NCBI RefSeq assembly: GCF_003076635.1
Contig: NZ_QDKG01000003.1
Span: forward strand, 248,001 to 312,000
From: Sphingobacterium corticibacter
GTDB lineage: Bacteria; Bacteroidota; Bacteroidia; Sphingobacteriales; Sphingobacteriaceae
Direction: 5' to 3'
DNA length: 64,000 bases
Numbering within the stretch: the stretch's first letter is position 1; each line of letters opens with the position of its first letter. The translations under genes and the position numbers were made by a program. This document shows positions 24,819 through 34,853 of this stretch, piece after piece. Under the pieces are notes generated by a model. That model was not told where the DNA came from and searched no databases. It saw only the letters and a list, made by a program, of their open reading frames with translations.

Positions 24819-26303
24819 ATGCAATTAAACCGTATTGCTCAAGTTGCTTTTCGTGTCGCGCTTATGGGTGTGGCGATGACTAGCAGTGGGATGTCATCCT
24901 GCTCTCAAAACACCGTACAGCCTGTCGAAGTCGAAGAGACTATAGACGACTCTGCTATGGAGATGGCCTTACGCAATTTGGAGCGTTCCATAGCACTAGT
25001 CGATATCACCATCGAAAAACAATTTGATCCACAAACTTTTGAGATGCGTCGCTTCTATAATCCATTCACGCAAGTAAAATCGGATGAACGTGGATCAGTC
25101 TGGATGTACACTGCTGGAATTGAATCGGTCAACGCCATATTAGCCGGCCTGAAGAAAGCAAAAGAAGCAGGCGAAACAACATTATACGATCAACATTATC
25201 AGCGCTATGTGCAGCTTTTGGACGATTTATATGATAACGCCGATTACTATTTGGGGACATTCGAATTGGTGTCTTATACTCAAACCAAAGAATGGTCTGT
25301 ATACGCGGTAGATCGGGTGAGCCAGAAAGGACAAGCCAATGTAACCGGCGTACTCAATGTGTACGACGATCAGATGTGGCTAATTCGCGAACTGCTGGAA
25401 TCGTACAAGCTCACAGGCAACGAAGCGTACTTGCAAAAAGCAGAATACTTAACAGAATATGTATTGGATGGCTGGGATACGACGATTGATGAGCAAGGTA
25501 GAGAAAATGGTGGAATTCCTTGGGGACCAGGCTACACCACCAAGCACGCTTGTAGCAATGGGCCACTCATCACACCTCTGGTCTGGTTGCATGATCTATA
25601 CAAAGGAAAATCCGAACAGATTGAAAAGCGCTATATCGATCCGACCGACAAGCAAACGCGGTTGACAAAATCAGTAAACAAAGCCGATTATTACCTCGAT
25701 TATGCGAAAGCAACCTACGCTTGGCAGAAATCCCATTTGCTCAATAATAATGGCGTGTACAGTGACATGATGGGCGGATGTGTGCCGAATTGTGATATTC
25801 AATACACGATGGTGAATGGCACGCGTTATCGCGCCCACACGCCGTTGAAGGATGCTGTTGGTGAAGCTTTTACCTACAATAGTGGCACCATGCTTTCGGG
25901 CGGAGCAGACCTTTACCGAGCTACGGGCGACGAAGCCTACGCTCGCGATGTGCGCGATCTTTCGCAGAAAAGTTTCACCAGCTTTGCAACATTGGGCAAA
26001 GATGTGCCCCAGTACCACAGTTTTGGTACGGATGGGTTCAAAAATTGGTTTAATGGCATTCTACTCCGTGGATACCAGGAATCTGCCGGATTGAATGAGC
26101 AAAATAGCGCATATCTCAACGCATTTCAACGTAACCTAGATTACGGTTTTGAGCGGTTCAATAACAATGGTTATCTGCCCACCAATTTACTGACCGGCTG
26201 GGGCAGTGATCGAGATGGCCAAGGCGTCGAAGGCATGTTTATGTTTACCTATGCCGCGCAATACGCTTTATTGAGCCAGCATCATCTCACTACGGCTGAC
26301 TAA
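24819..26303 (+). CDS. GH76 endo-alpha-1,6-mannanase lipoprotein
   Basis: 494 residues from the ATG at 24819. The frame extends upstream to 24663, but only the later start gives a signal peptide and lipobox MSSC (lipidated residue 28). The (alpha/alpha)6-barrel shows GH76 marks: WMYTAGIESVNAIL, the catalytic pair of aspartates in NVYDDQMWLIRELL (183-184), GGIPWGPGYTTKHACSNGPL, then AFTYNSGTMLSGGADLYRATGDEAY and a C-terminal QGVEGMFMFTYAAQYA. GH76 enzymes cleave the alpha-1,6-mannan backbone, as in yeast cell-wall mannan. It opens a polysaccharide utilisation locus with SusC/SusD 67 bases downstream. Confidence 0.93.
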   Translation: MQLNRIAQVAFRVALMGVAMTSSGMSSCSQNTVQPVEVEETIDDSAMEMALRNLERSIALVDITIEKQFDPQTFEMRRFYNPFTQVKSDERGSVWMYTAGIESVNAILAGLKKAKEAGETTLYDQHYQRYVQLLDDLYDNADYYLGTFELVSYTQTKEWSVYAVDRVSQKGQANVTGVLNVYDDQMWLIRELLESYKLTGNEAYLQKAEYLTEYVLDGWDTTIDEQGRENGGIPWGPGYTTKHACSNGPLITPLVWLHDLYKGKSEQIEKRYIDPTDKQTRLTKSVNKADYYLDYAKATYAWQKSHLLNNNGVYSDMMGGCVPNCDIQYTMVNGTRYRAHTPLKDAVGEAFTYNSGTMLSGGADLYRATGDEAYARDVRDLSQKSFTSFATLGKDVPQYHSFGTDGFKNWFNGILLRGYQESAGLNEQNSAYLNAFQRNLDYGFERFNNNGYLPTNLLTGWGSDRDGQGVEGMFMFTYAAQYALLSQHHLTTAD

Positions 26304-26370
26304 ACATCAGTCAAAAAACCTAAAGACCTAATTTAAATAAGTGATATAACCAATTACAAACCAGTTAACC

Positions 26371-29300
26371 ATGAAGGTAATCTCAAAAAGAGGCGTCGCT
26401 AAGGTGATGCAAGTTTTGATGCTGCTGGCTATGCTGTTGCCGCTCTTTTCTCGAGCCCAAACCGCTGTGCGCGGCGTGGTCTCCAATGCGCAGGGGCAGC
26501 CATTAGCCAGCGTATCAGTCGTCGTGAAAGGCACTACTCCGCAGATCGCAACGAGCACAGATGCGCAAGGGCGTTATGCGATAAACGTACCTGCCGATGC
26601 CGTTCTACAGTACAGCTACATCGGCTTTAAAACGGCAGAAACTGCCGTGAACAATCGCTCTACGATCAACATCAGCTTAGAAGCCGAAGATCAAAGTGTA
26701 GAAGAAGTCGTCGTAGTCGGCTACGGAACGCAACGAAAGCAGACATTGACAGGTGCGGTTTCTGGCGTGAAGGGAACGGAAATGCGCGCTACGCGAAATG
26801 AAAACCCACAAAATATGCTGACCGGCCGAATAGCGGGTGTGCGTGTATGGCAACAAAGTGCCGAACCGGGCGCATATCGTGCTAATTTTGATATCCGTGG
26901 TATGGGAGCGCCGTTAGTGATTATAGATGGAGTTCCACGCTCCATTCAGGATTTTCAACGCCTTAATCCCAACGATATCGAAGATGTGTCGGTATTGAAA
27001 GATGCATCAGCGTCCATTTACGGAGTTCGTTCGGCAAATGGTGTGATGTTGGTAACTACGCGTAAAGGAAAAGCAGGAACGGTGTCGGTTGGTTACAATG
27101 GATCATACACCTTTCAACGGCCGTCCAACATGCCATTTTTGGCCACCGCAGCAGAAGCTATGACCTTGTATAATGAGCGATCGATGAACAACATCAATGG
27201 TGGCAACTGGGTATATACCGAAAAAGATTTCGAAGATTTCCGCAACGGAACACGGCGTTCATCCGATTGGACTTCATTGATATTCTCCGAAGTTTCTCCG
27301 CAAACTGCGCATGATGTGAGCGTGTCGGGCGGATCGGAAAAAACCCAATACTATGTAGGTGCTGGCTATAATTTTCAGGAAGGATTCTTTCGCAGTGGCG
27401 ATTTGAATTACCATAAATTCAACTTGCGTTCTAACCTGACGACCGAGATCACCAAAGGGCTTAAACTAGAGCTTAATTTGGCTGGCATGTCCGACGTGCA
27501 GAACAATCCTTACCATAGTGCCGTCGATATTATTCGCAATTACTGGGGGCAAGGCATGCTATTTCCAGCATTCGCCGATCCCGAAGAAACGTTGATCAAT
27601 TACGAAGGCATCGGTTTAGAACAGAATACGGTGCCGATGATCTATTCGGACATCGCCGGTTATCGAAAGAATAAGATGAAGACTTTTCAATCATCCGCCG
27701 CGTTGAACTTTGATTTTGGTACCTTATCAGAATCCTTGCAGGGATTGACCGCCAGAGGATTATTGTCTTACGATTACCGCGGAGATAACAATAGCACATT
27801 TCGTCGCGAATATTACCAATATGCGCTAGATCCGATTACCGGAACGTACAACCAAAAGCTGTTTGATTTGAGTAGTCCGAACCGGATGCGTCGCGAGTTT
27901 TTCGAGAAGCAACAGATCCTAAGCCAGTTTACTCTAAACTTCGAGCGCTCCTTCGGCAATGGCCATACCTTAAACACCTTAATCGGTTGGGAAACTCAAA
28001 AGAACGATGGCGACAACTTTTTTGGCATGAAAAACTTGGCCTTCGGTTCCGACATCTTATTGACCGGTGTCGAAGAAGGGCAGATGACGGGTATGTCGGG
28101 TGGAATTACCGATTATTACAATGAAGCCAAGCAAGCGGCCTTCGGCCGGGTAAATTACGATCTCAAAGGACGTTATATTGCGGAGTTCTTATTCCGCTAT
28201 GATGGCTCATCTCGCTTTGCGAAAGAGAATCAATGGGGATTTTTCCCATCAGGATCTGCCGCTTGGCGTATTTCTGAAGAGCCTTTTTTCAAGTCTTTAG
28301 ATGGTTTGCGCTTCATTGACCAATTCAAAGTACGCGCGAGTTATGGTTTGCTAGGCGATGACTTGGCCGGAGATTGGGATTTTGGTTGGATTGCGGGGTA
28401 TAATTACCCAGCGACCAGCGGCAATGCCGAAAACGGTTACTATAACCAATATGCACCGGGATATATTTTTGGCGATCAATTCGTCACCGGCGTAACTCGA
28501 AAAGCGATTGCCAACCGCATGCTAACTTGGTATCAAGCCAGAACTTTCAATATCGGTTTGGATATGGATATGTGGAATGGCAAGTTCGGTTTCACCTTAG
28601 ATTACTTCGATCGTAGAAGAAGCGGCTTATTCCAACGCCGAACGGGTGATTTTCCAACCATTATTGGTATGACCGCACCACTGGAAAACGTGAATAGCGA
28701 TCAGCATTACGGGATGGATTTAGAGATTCGCCACCGCAACCAGATCGGCGATTTTGGCTACAGCTTGAAAGCCATCGCCACCATTACACGGAACAAATAT
28801 TTATTTGGCGCACAAAATGGACCGTACCGCAACTCCTACGACAAATGGCGCAATGACAATCTCAATCAGCGCTATCAAGGACAGCAATTTGGCTACGTTT
28901 CTGATGGTCGATTTATGGATTGGAATGATATCCGTACCTATCCGATCTACACCGAACGCGATCAGCTTCCTGGCGATTACAAGTACCTTGATTGGAACGG
29001 AGATGGTGAGATCAGTGGTTTGGATGAGCATCCTTTTGCTTTCGACCAAACACCGTGGATGAACTACAGTATGAATATTCAGGCCAACTACAAAAACTTT
29101 GATTTGGCGATGCTGTTCCAAGGTTCGGCTTTGGGATCCATGCAATACCAAGAACCGTTGTATTCTATTTGGGGCAGCAATGGCGGCGGTACGCTGACGC
29201 AATTTCTGGATCGCTGGCATCCACTAGATCCCACGGCAGATCCATACGATCCTTCGATCGAATGGGTACAAGGACATTATGGCTACACCGGAAGATACCC

Positions 29301-29547
29301 AAGACCAAACTCAGAGTTTAACCGCGTAAGCACCGCTTATCTACGTCTTAAAAGTTTGGAATTAGGCTATACATTACCCGCTTTTGCGCGCTATCCAAAT
29401 ATGCGTCTTCGTGTCTTTGCCAACACGTACAACGTGTTTACCATCACCGCAGTCAAATTTGTGGATCCAGAGCATCCAGACAGCGACTTAGGACGGATGT
29501 ATCCGTTGAATAAGACCTACACGATGGGCGTATCCTTAAATTTTTAA
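26371..29547 (+). CDS. SusC/RagA family TonB-dependent transporter (mannan PUL)
   Basis: 1058 residues. Signal peptide about 1-29 (ending FSRAQ). A carboxypeptidase-regulatory-like domain follows (VRGVVSNAQGQPLASVSVVV to about 105), then EEVVVVGYGTQRKQTLTG as TonB-box region and a plug with MLTGRIAGVRVWQ, FDIRGMGAPLVIIDGVPR and DIEDVSVLKDASASIYGVRSANGVMLVTTRKG. The barrel ends in the aromatic TYTMGVSLNF. It forms the outer membrane glycan importer with the SusD protein encoded 27 bases downstream. Context (GH76 upstream) suggests mannan oligosaccharides as ligand. Confidence 0.95.
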   Translation: MKVISKRGVAKVMQVLMLLAMLLPLFSRAQTAVRGVVSNAQGQPLASVSVVVKGTTPQIATSTDAQGRYAINVPADAVLQYSYIGFKTAETAVNNRSTINISLEAEDQSVEEVVVVGYGTQRKQTLTGAVSGVKGTEMRATRNENPQNMLTGRIAGVRVWQQSAEPGAYRANFDIRGMGAPLVIIDGVPRSIQDFQRLNPNDIEDVSVLKDASASIYGVRSANGVMLVTTRKGKAGTVSVGYNGSYTFQRPSNMPFLATAAEAMTLYNERSMNNINGGNWVYTEKDFEDFRNGTRRSSDWTSLIFSEVSPQTAHDVSVSGGSEKTQYYVGAGYNFQEGFFRSGDLNYHKFNLRSNLTTEITKGLKLELNLAGMSDVQNNPYHSAVDIIRNYWGQGMLFPAFADPEETLINYEGIGLEQNTVPMIYSDIAGYRKNKMKTFQSSAALNFDFGTLSESLQGLTARGLLSYDYRGDNNSTFRREYYQYALDPITGTYNQKLFDLSSPNRMRREFFEKQQILSQFTLNFERSFGNGHTLNTLIGWETQKNDGDNFFGMKNLAFGSDILLTGVEEGQMTGMSGGITDYYNEAKQAAFGRVNYDLKGRYIAEFLFRYDGSSRFAKENQWGFFPSGSAAWRISEEPFFKSLDGLRFIDQFKVRASYGLLGDDLAGDWDFGWIAGYNYPATSGNAENGYYNQYAPGYIFGDQFVTGVTRKAIANRMLTWYQARTFNIGLDMDMWNGKFGFTLDYFDRRRSGLFQRRTGDFPTIIGMTAPLENVNSDQHYGMDLEIRHRNQIGDFGYSLKAIATITRNKYLFGAQNGPYRNSYDKWRNDNLNQRYQGQQFGYVSDGRFMDWNDIRTYPIYTERDQLPGDYKYLDWNGDGEISGLDEHPFAFDQTPWMNYSMNIQANYKNFDLAMLFQGSALGSMQYQEPLYSIWGSNGGGTLTQFLDRWHPLDPTADPYDPSIEWVQGHYGYTGRYPRPNSEFNRVSTAYLRLKSLELGYTLPAFARYPNMRLRVFANTYNVFTITAVKFVDPEHPDSDLGRMYPLNKTYTMGVSLNF

Positions 29548-29574
29548 TGTAGAGCAGACCAAGAACTGAAGAAT

Positions 29575-31638
29575 ATGAAACGAATTATTTCATTTATAGC
29601 AATAGCACTGCTGGCTGCCTTGAGCCAATCCTGCGTGAAGCTAGACATTATCCCTAAAAACATCGTTACGGATAATGAATTGTTCAACACGCCGGCCAGT
29701 GTAGACATTTATATGGCGCGGATGTACAGCCGCATGCCTTTCGAAGATTTTAAATACATGGGCCAATGGGGTTTCGAGAATAACGGTTGGCTCAATTCTA
29801 TCGGTATCGATGGTACCGGCGAAGCCGTAAACCGAGATGGCATCACGACCGCTTTCACGGGAGAACGCACCGCCTACTGGGGGCAAGCTTTTGAGCTCAT
29901 TCGCGATGCCAATCACCTTTTAGAAACGCTGCCGCAATATCAGGCGAACTTTAGTGATGAATTGTATAATCACTATCTGGGCGAAGCTTATTATATCCGA
30001 GCGACTGTATTCTACACGATGGCGAAGCGTTTTGGAGGAATACCGTTGGTGACCAAAGTGATTCAGTATCCGGCCAATGATTCCGAGATTGAAGTAGCAC
30101 GTGCTACCGAAGAAGAAACGTGGGATCAGGTATTGGCCGACTTCGACCAAGCGATCGAATTGCTACAAGAGCGTAGTCCGCAAGAAGGCTACGCTAACAA
30201 ATACGTGGCTTTATCATTCAAAGCACAAGCCATGTTATACGCTGGCAGCGTGGCGAAGTACAATGAAACGGTATCCGGTCGATTGACGGGCATTGGACGC
30301 AAAACGCAAGTACGTGTTATTGGATTTGAAGAATCCCGCTGGCAAGCTGCTTCCCGTCGCTATTTCGAAGAATCGTATAAAGCGGCTCGTCGCGTCATGC
30401 AAGATGGCGGATTTGCACTATACCGTCGCCGTTGGATTGCAGGTGATAAGCAGGCGCAGTACCAGAATATGGTCGACATGTTTTCAGATTTAAGTAGTCC
30501 AGAGAACATCTATGTGAAACGCTATCTGTTTCCGACGCTCACCCATGCATTTGATGCCTACAATATGCCGTTTTCATTCCGAGCACCGCTATCTGCAGGT
30601 ACTTGTCCGACGCTGGATTTTGTGGAACTTTTTGAAGGATTTCCACGATATCCCGATGGAAAGATTCGTGTCACCACGGGTAGCAACAATGCATCGGGCG
30701 ATTATGTGATGTATGACAATCCGCTAGAGTTTTTCCAAGATGCAGAGCCACGTTTACGAGCTTATGTGATCTTTCCGTCCGACGAATTTCGTACGCGCAA
30801 GATCGATGTGCGCGCTGGCGTGTATACCGGAGAAACACCGATCAAACCATTTTTCTCCAACTATGCGTACAACACGGCCGATGAGCGGTATCAAAACTTA
30901 CAGATCTTCAATGGATCTAACAAAACCTTGTACTTAAGCCCTCGTGAAGGCAACGGACAGCAAACCCTACAATACCAAGGGCAAACCATGACCGCAGCTG
31001 GACAGGATGGACCTTTTTTCGATAATGGGGAAGCGACTCTAACCGGCTTATACCTTCGCAAATGGTTGCAAACCACGACAAACATCGAAACAGGCGAAGG
31101 TAAATCAGCACAGCCGTTTATTCTGATGCGCTATGCGGAAATATTGCTCACGGCGGCAGAAGCAGCCATTGAATTAGAATTGGCTGGTGCACCATCGCCA
31201 GATGGAAGCAGTTTACTGCAAGTCGCAACCGATAATATCAATCAGATCAGAGAACGTGCTGGTGCGAGCTTGTTGATCGGTTCGCTAACTCCCGATAATG
31301 CTGGGCGCGATATCGTACGTAAAGAACGTCGTAAAGAACTTGCTTTCGAACATAAATCGAAATGGGATATTCGCCGCTGGCGCGTAAACCATTACGAAGG
31401 ACGCGATGGCTTCTGGGGCGAAACGCGGGACAAAAACTTCTACAGTAACAACGAAAATTACCGCTTCCGAGGCTTATATCCTTTCTTCTCGACGCAAGAA
31501 GGCAAGTACTTCTTTGACACACGCTTTCAGTGGGTGTCATCCAAAACATTTGGTTACCAACCGATTGATTATTACTTCTCCATCCCGGGAGGCGAGGTAG
31601 CCAAATCTCCATTGATTGACCAACAACCTAACCGATAA
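29575..31638 (+). CDS. RagB/SusD family glycan-binding lipoprotein (mannan PUL)
   Basis: 687 residues, at the long end for SusD. Type II signal peptide with lipobox SQSC. SusD features: NIVTDNELFNTPASVDIYMARMYSRMP, FELIRDANHLLETLPQY, HYLGEAYYIRATVFYTMAKRFGGIPLV and, near the C terminus, FILMRYAEILLTAAEAAIEL and RRKELAFEHKSKWDIRRW, ending LIDQQPNR. The extra length lies mainly in the middle (about 290-520), in the ligand-binding part. It captures polysaccharide on the surface and partners the upstream SusC. Confidence 0.95.
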   Translation: MKRIISFIAIALLAALSQSCVKLDIIPKNIVTDNELFNTPASVDIYMARMYSRMPFEDFKYMGQWGFENNGWLNSIGIDGTGEAVNRDGITTAFTGERTAYWGQAFELIRDANHLLETLPQYQANFSDELYNHYLGEAYYIRATVFYTMAKRFGGIPLVTKVIQYPANDSEIEVARATEEETWDQVLADFDQAIELLQERSPQEGYANKYVALSFKAQAMLYAGSVAKYNETVSGRLTGIGRKTQVRVIGFEESRWQAASRRYFEESYKAARRVMQDGGFALYRRRWIAGDKQAQYQNMVDMFSDLSSPENIYVKRYLFPTLTHAFDAYNMPFSFRAPLSAGTCPTLDFVELFEGFPRYPDGKIRVTTGSNNASGDYVMYDNPLEFFQDAEPRLRAYVIFPSDEFRTRKIDVRAGVYTGETPIKPFFSNYAYNTADERYQNLQIFNGSNKTLYLSPREGNGQQTLQYQGQTMTAAGQDGPFFDNGEATLTGLYLRKWLQTTTNIETGEGKSAQPFILMRYAEILLTAAEAAIELELAGAPSPDGSSLLQVATDNINQIRERAGASLLIGSLTPDNAGRDIVRKERRKELAFEHKSKWDIRRWRVNHYEGRDGFWGETRDKNFYSNNENYRFRGLYPFFSTQEGKYFFDTRFQWVSSKTFGYQPIDYYFSIPGGEVAKSPLIDQQPNR

Positions 31639-31642
31639 TTCG

Positions 31643-32473
31643 ATGAGACGCATAAATATAAAATACAGTATAGGATTGGTGTTAATCACCATATTGATGA
31701 GCAATAGTGCATGCAGCTTTTTTGAGTTGGATAATTATGATGCACCCGATGTCACGTTAAACGGTGAGGTGGTCGACGTCCTAACGGGAAAACCCGTATT
31801 GACCGATCAAGGATCGGAAGGGACACGTGTACGGCTGACTGAATTGAGCTGGGGTGACAATGTAGAGCACAATCCAGATTTCTATTGCATGCCAGATGGC
31901 AAATTTCAGAACACCAAACTCTTTAAAGGTAATTACCATATCACCGTCGATGGTCCATTTATCCCCTTACAACGTCGCGGAACAGATGGTGCCATCATTG
32001 CCGATGAAAGCATCGTGATGGATCTGGAAAATACGCACAGTGTACGCATGGAAGTGCAGCCATTTTTGCAAGTAGAATGGGTGGGAGAGCCCACCGTGAG
32101 CAATGGTAAGATTACGGCACAAGTGCGCGTGACGCGCGGTGTGAATCCAGCCGATTTCAAAGCGAAAGTAGAGCCGATGGGCAACTACAACGACAATCTG
32201 CTCAACATGACGGATATTCAGTTTTTCGTGAGTTACTCGTCGAGTATTGGTTATCGCGCACGCGATGAGCGCTGGTCTACGCGTATTGATTATTCTGGTA
32301 GTGATTTCAATTCTCTATTTGGTCAAACTATTACTGTTACATCCAATGGACAGATCCCGAGCGGAAGAACGGTGTTTATTCGCGCTGCCGCGCGAATAAA
32401 TTATGACACGCCGGTAGGTAGTGGTGTACGACGCTGGAACTATAATGAAGCCAAAGAAGTGTTGGTGAACTAA
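31643..32473 (+). CDS. DUF3823 family lipoprotein of the mannan PUL
   Basis: 276 residues from the ATG at 31643, four bases after the SusD stop. The frame is open to an ATG at 31616 inside susD, but the later start fits the signal peptide and lipobox SNSAC. Family marks: YDAPDVTLNGEVVDVLTGKPVLTDQGSEGTRVRL near the N terminus and FYCMPDGKFQNTKLFKGNYHITVDGPF, typical of DUF3823 proteins encoded after susCD in Bacteroidota. The fold is probably two Ig-like beta domains exposed on the surface; they are thought to assist glycan binding, with no enzyme activity known. Confidence 0.87.
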   Translation: MRRINIKYSIGLVLITILMSNSACSFFELDNYDAPDVTLNGEVVDVLTGKPVLTDQGSEGTRVRLTELSWGDNVEHNPDFYCMPDGKFQNTKLFKGNYHITVDGPFIPLQRRGTDGAIIADESIVMDLENTHSVRMEVQPFLQVEWVGEPTVSNGKITAQVRVTRGVNPADFKAKVEPMGNYNDNLLNMTDIQFFVSYSSSIGYRARDERWSTRIDYSGSDFNSLFGQTITVTSNGQIPSGRTVFIRAAARINYDTPVGSGVRRWNYNEAKEVLVN

Positions 32474-32486
32474 AACGTAATAAGGT

Positions 32487-34691
32487 ATGCATAAAATGAA
32501 TAAGCAAATCCGTTGGAAGCCTCTATCCTTGACTTTCGGAATCTTTCTCGCAGCGGCTAGTCCGCTGTGGGCGCAGCAAAAGCCCGATGGCGTAAAGACG
32601 ACATTTCAAACATCGAGCGAATGGCGATCCACTATCGATAACCGCGCAGACGCCGTGATGATCTACGGTGTGAAAGGCAATCCTTCGGATAAACGCAAGA
32701 AATGGCCGTTTCCGCATCGTGTCAAATCGTGGAAAGACCGTGGTTATACCATTCACTTCATGACGGGAATCGCGTGGGGCGAATACCAAGACTATTTCAC
32801 GGGCGCTTGGGATGGCAAAATGCATTTGGATGAAGGTCAGGTAACGCAAAAGCAAGATACCTTATGGCACGGACATATGGTGCCATACCTGGTGCCAACA
32901 GACAATTTCATTCAGTATATGAATGAGGAGCACATCAAGCCCGTAATCGATGCTGGGATTGATGCGATCTTCTTGGAAGAGCCAGAATTTTGGGCCAGAG
33001 CGGGCTACAGTGAAGCATTTAAGCGGGAATGGAAGAAATATTATGGTTTCGATTGGCGTGCACAGCACGAATCGCCCGAAAACACGTACCTCGCCAATAA
33101 ATTGAAATATTGGCTGTATTATAATGCATTGGATAAGGTATTCACCTACGCCAAAGAATATGGAAAGAGCAAAGGTATGGATGTAAAATGCTATGTGCCG
33201 ACGCATTCGCTGGTCAATTATTCGCAGTGGATGATTGTTTCGCCAGAAGCGAGTTTGGCTTCCTTACCTGTGGTTGATGGCTATATTGCACAAGTGTGGA
33301 CAGGTACTTCGCGAGAGCCCAACTTCTTTGAAGGGAAAGAACGCGAACGCGTATTCGAAACCGCTTATCTGGAATATGGTTCGATGGAATCTATGACAGC
33401 GCCGACGGGACGTAAAATGTTTTTCTTGACCGATCCGATCGAAGATCGTGCAAAAGATTGGGATGATTATAAGCGCAACTATCAAGCGACGTTCACGGCA
33501 CAATTGCTTTATCCGAACATTGCTGACTTTGAAATCATGCCATGGCCGGAGCGCATCTACGAAGGTTTGTATCGCGTATCTGCCAACAGCGAGGAGAAAG
33601 CCAAAATTCCAAAGCCATATGCTACGCAGATGCAGGTAATGGTCAATTCGTTGAATCATATGCCTAAAAGCGACAATAAATTGTCGGGAAGTGCAGGCGT
33701 CTCGGTCTTGATGGGCAATTCGTTGATGTTTCAGCGATTTCCAACCCATGCTGGATATGATGATCCGCAGCTAGCGAACTTCTACGGACTGACTTTGCCT
33801 TTTGTAAAAAAAGGCGTTCCAGTGAAAACCGTACATATCGAAAATCTGGGTTATCCAGCTGCTTTGGCAGAAACCAAGGTATTGCTCATGACTTATGCCA
33901 ATATGAAGCCACTGGATGCTATTGCACACCAACAAATCGCAGATTGGGTGCAGCATGGTGGACAACTGGTATACAGTGGTCGTGATAATGACCCATTTCA
34001 AACGGTGCAAGAATGGTGGAATACAGAAGGAAATAATTATGCCGCTCCGTCCGATCATCTGATGGAGAAAATGGGAATCGAAGCTGGCGCTAAAGAAGGT
34101 GTTTATGTCTATGGAAAAGGTGCCGTGCATATCCTGCGTTACGATCCGAAAGAATATGTGCTTGCGGCAAATAAAGCGACGCCTTTGTTGAAAGCGGTAG
34201 AAGAGCGTTATAATGCAGCTACCAAAGCACAGCTCGCGTATAAAAATCATTTCTACCTACAACGTGGCATGTATGAGTTAGTGGCCGTCATGGACGAAAG
34301 TAATAGCACCGATTCGTATACCTTGGAAGGTCAATTGATTGATCTCTTTGATCCCACGCTTCCGGTATATACGAAGCGTACCATCGCCCCTAGCGAGCAA
34401 GGTTATTACCTCAATGTAGCGCTGGTAAAAGACAAAAATAGACCGCAGGTCTTGGCAGGAGCTAGTCGTGTTAGTGAGGAACGGGTGACTAAAAGTGCCT
34501 ATAGCTATATCGCCAAAAGCCCGATAGAAACCACCAATATTTCCAGAGTACTTTTGCCAAAACAGCCTAAAAGCGTACTGGTGAATGGTCAGGAAACTTT
34601 TGATGTAAACAATTGGGATGCTGGCTCTAAAACCTATTTGTTAGGTTTTGAAAATAACCCCGATGGGGTAGAAGTAAAATTGTTGTGGTAA
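32487..34691 (+). CDS. Secreted GH-A/GH42-like TIM-barrel protein, unclassified glycosidase candidate
   Basis: 734 residues. Signal peptide about 1-30 (ending LWAQ). The first half looks like a TIM barrel: VMIYGVKGNP, YTIHFMTGIAWGEYQDYF, AGIDAIFLEEPEFWARAGYSEAF (Glu164, Glu165 and Glu167, an acid/base candidate at a strand end), KYYGFDWRAQ, MDVKCYVPTHS, YIAQVWTGTSREP. The middle (about 420-560) resembles the glutamine-amidotransferase-like trimerisation domain of GH42 enzymes (KVLLMTYANMKPLDAIAHQQIADWVQHGGQLVYSG), followed by beta domains. I could not place it in a numbered GH family. As last gene of a GH76-SusCD locus it probably acts on mannan side chains or products (inference). Confidence 0.65.
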   Translation: MHKMNKQIRWKPLSLTFGIFLAAASPLWAQQKPDGVKTTFQTSSEWRSTIDNRADAVMIYGVKGNPSDKRKKWPFPHRVKSWKDRGYTIHFMTGIAWGEYQDYFTGAWDGKMHLDEGQVTQKQDTLWHGHMVPYLVPTDNFIQYMNEEHIKPVIDAGIDAIFLEEPEFWARAGYSEAFKREWKKYYGFDWRAQHESPENTYLANKLKYWLYYNALDKVFTYAKEYGKSKGMDVKCYVPTHSLVNYSQWMIVSPEASLASLPVVDGYIAQVWTGTSREPNFFEGKERERVFETAYLEYGSMESMTAPTGRKMFFLTDPIEDRAKDWDDYKRNYQATFTAQLLYPNIADFEIMPWPERIYEGLYRVSANSEEKAKIPKPYATQMQVMVNSLNHMPKSDNKLSGSAGVSVLMGNSLMFQRFPTHAGYDDPQLANFYGLTLPFVKKGVPVKTVHIENLGYPAALAETKVLLMTYANMKPLDAIAHQQIADWVQHGGQLVYSGRDNDPFQTVQEWWNTEGNNYAAPSDHLMEKMGIEAGAKEGVYVYGKGAVHILRYDPKEYVLAANKATPLLKAVEERYNAATKAQLAYKNHFYLQRGMYELVAVMDESNSTDSYTLEGQLIDLFDPTLPVYTKRTIAPSEQGYYLNVALVKDKNRPQVLAGASRVSEERVTKSAYSYIAKSPIETTNISRVLLPKQPKSVLVNGQETFDVNNWDAGSKTYLLGFENNPDGVEVKLLW

Positions 34692-34726
34692 GCATCGTTT
34701 GATGTGGTTTAATTTGTGTTGTTCGA

Positions 34727-34757
34727 CCGATCTCCGTGCAGGAGGTCGGTTTTTTTG
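34727..34757 (+). terminator. Rho-independent terminator of the mannan PUL
   Basis: Stem 34727-34736 / 34742-34751 (10 pairs, one U-G wobble in the plus-strand RNA) with a five-base loop, followed directly by a run of seven T. It lies 36 bases after the last PUL gene and is the clearest intrinsic terminator in the window. Confidence 0.9.
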
Positions 34758-34787
34758 TGCCATATCATGAACTCATATTTTCAATAA

Positions 34788-34807
34788 ATACTGGTTTTCC
34801 AGTATTG
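34788..34807 (+). promoter_or_regulatory. Short perfect hairpin before the small lipoprotein gene
   Basis: AATACTGG (34788-34795) and CCAGTATT (34800-34807) pair perfectly around a TTTT loop. It lies 46 bases upstream of the preferred lipoprotein start at 34854. It may be a leader hairpin or an operator. Confidence 0.35.
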
Positions 34808-34853
34808 AGGTGCAAGGTACATGAAGGTATATTTACATCTTAGTCTGAAGCTT

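Noticed and set aside
33264..34250. Two antisense frames of about 160 codons opposite the TIM-barrel protein
   Set aside because: The sense product has a signal peptide and coherent fold; the antisense products show no motif.
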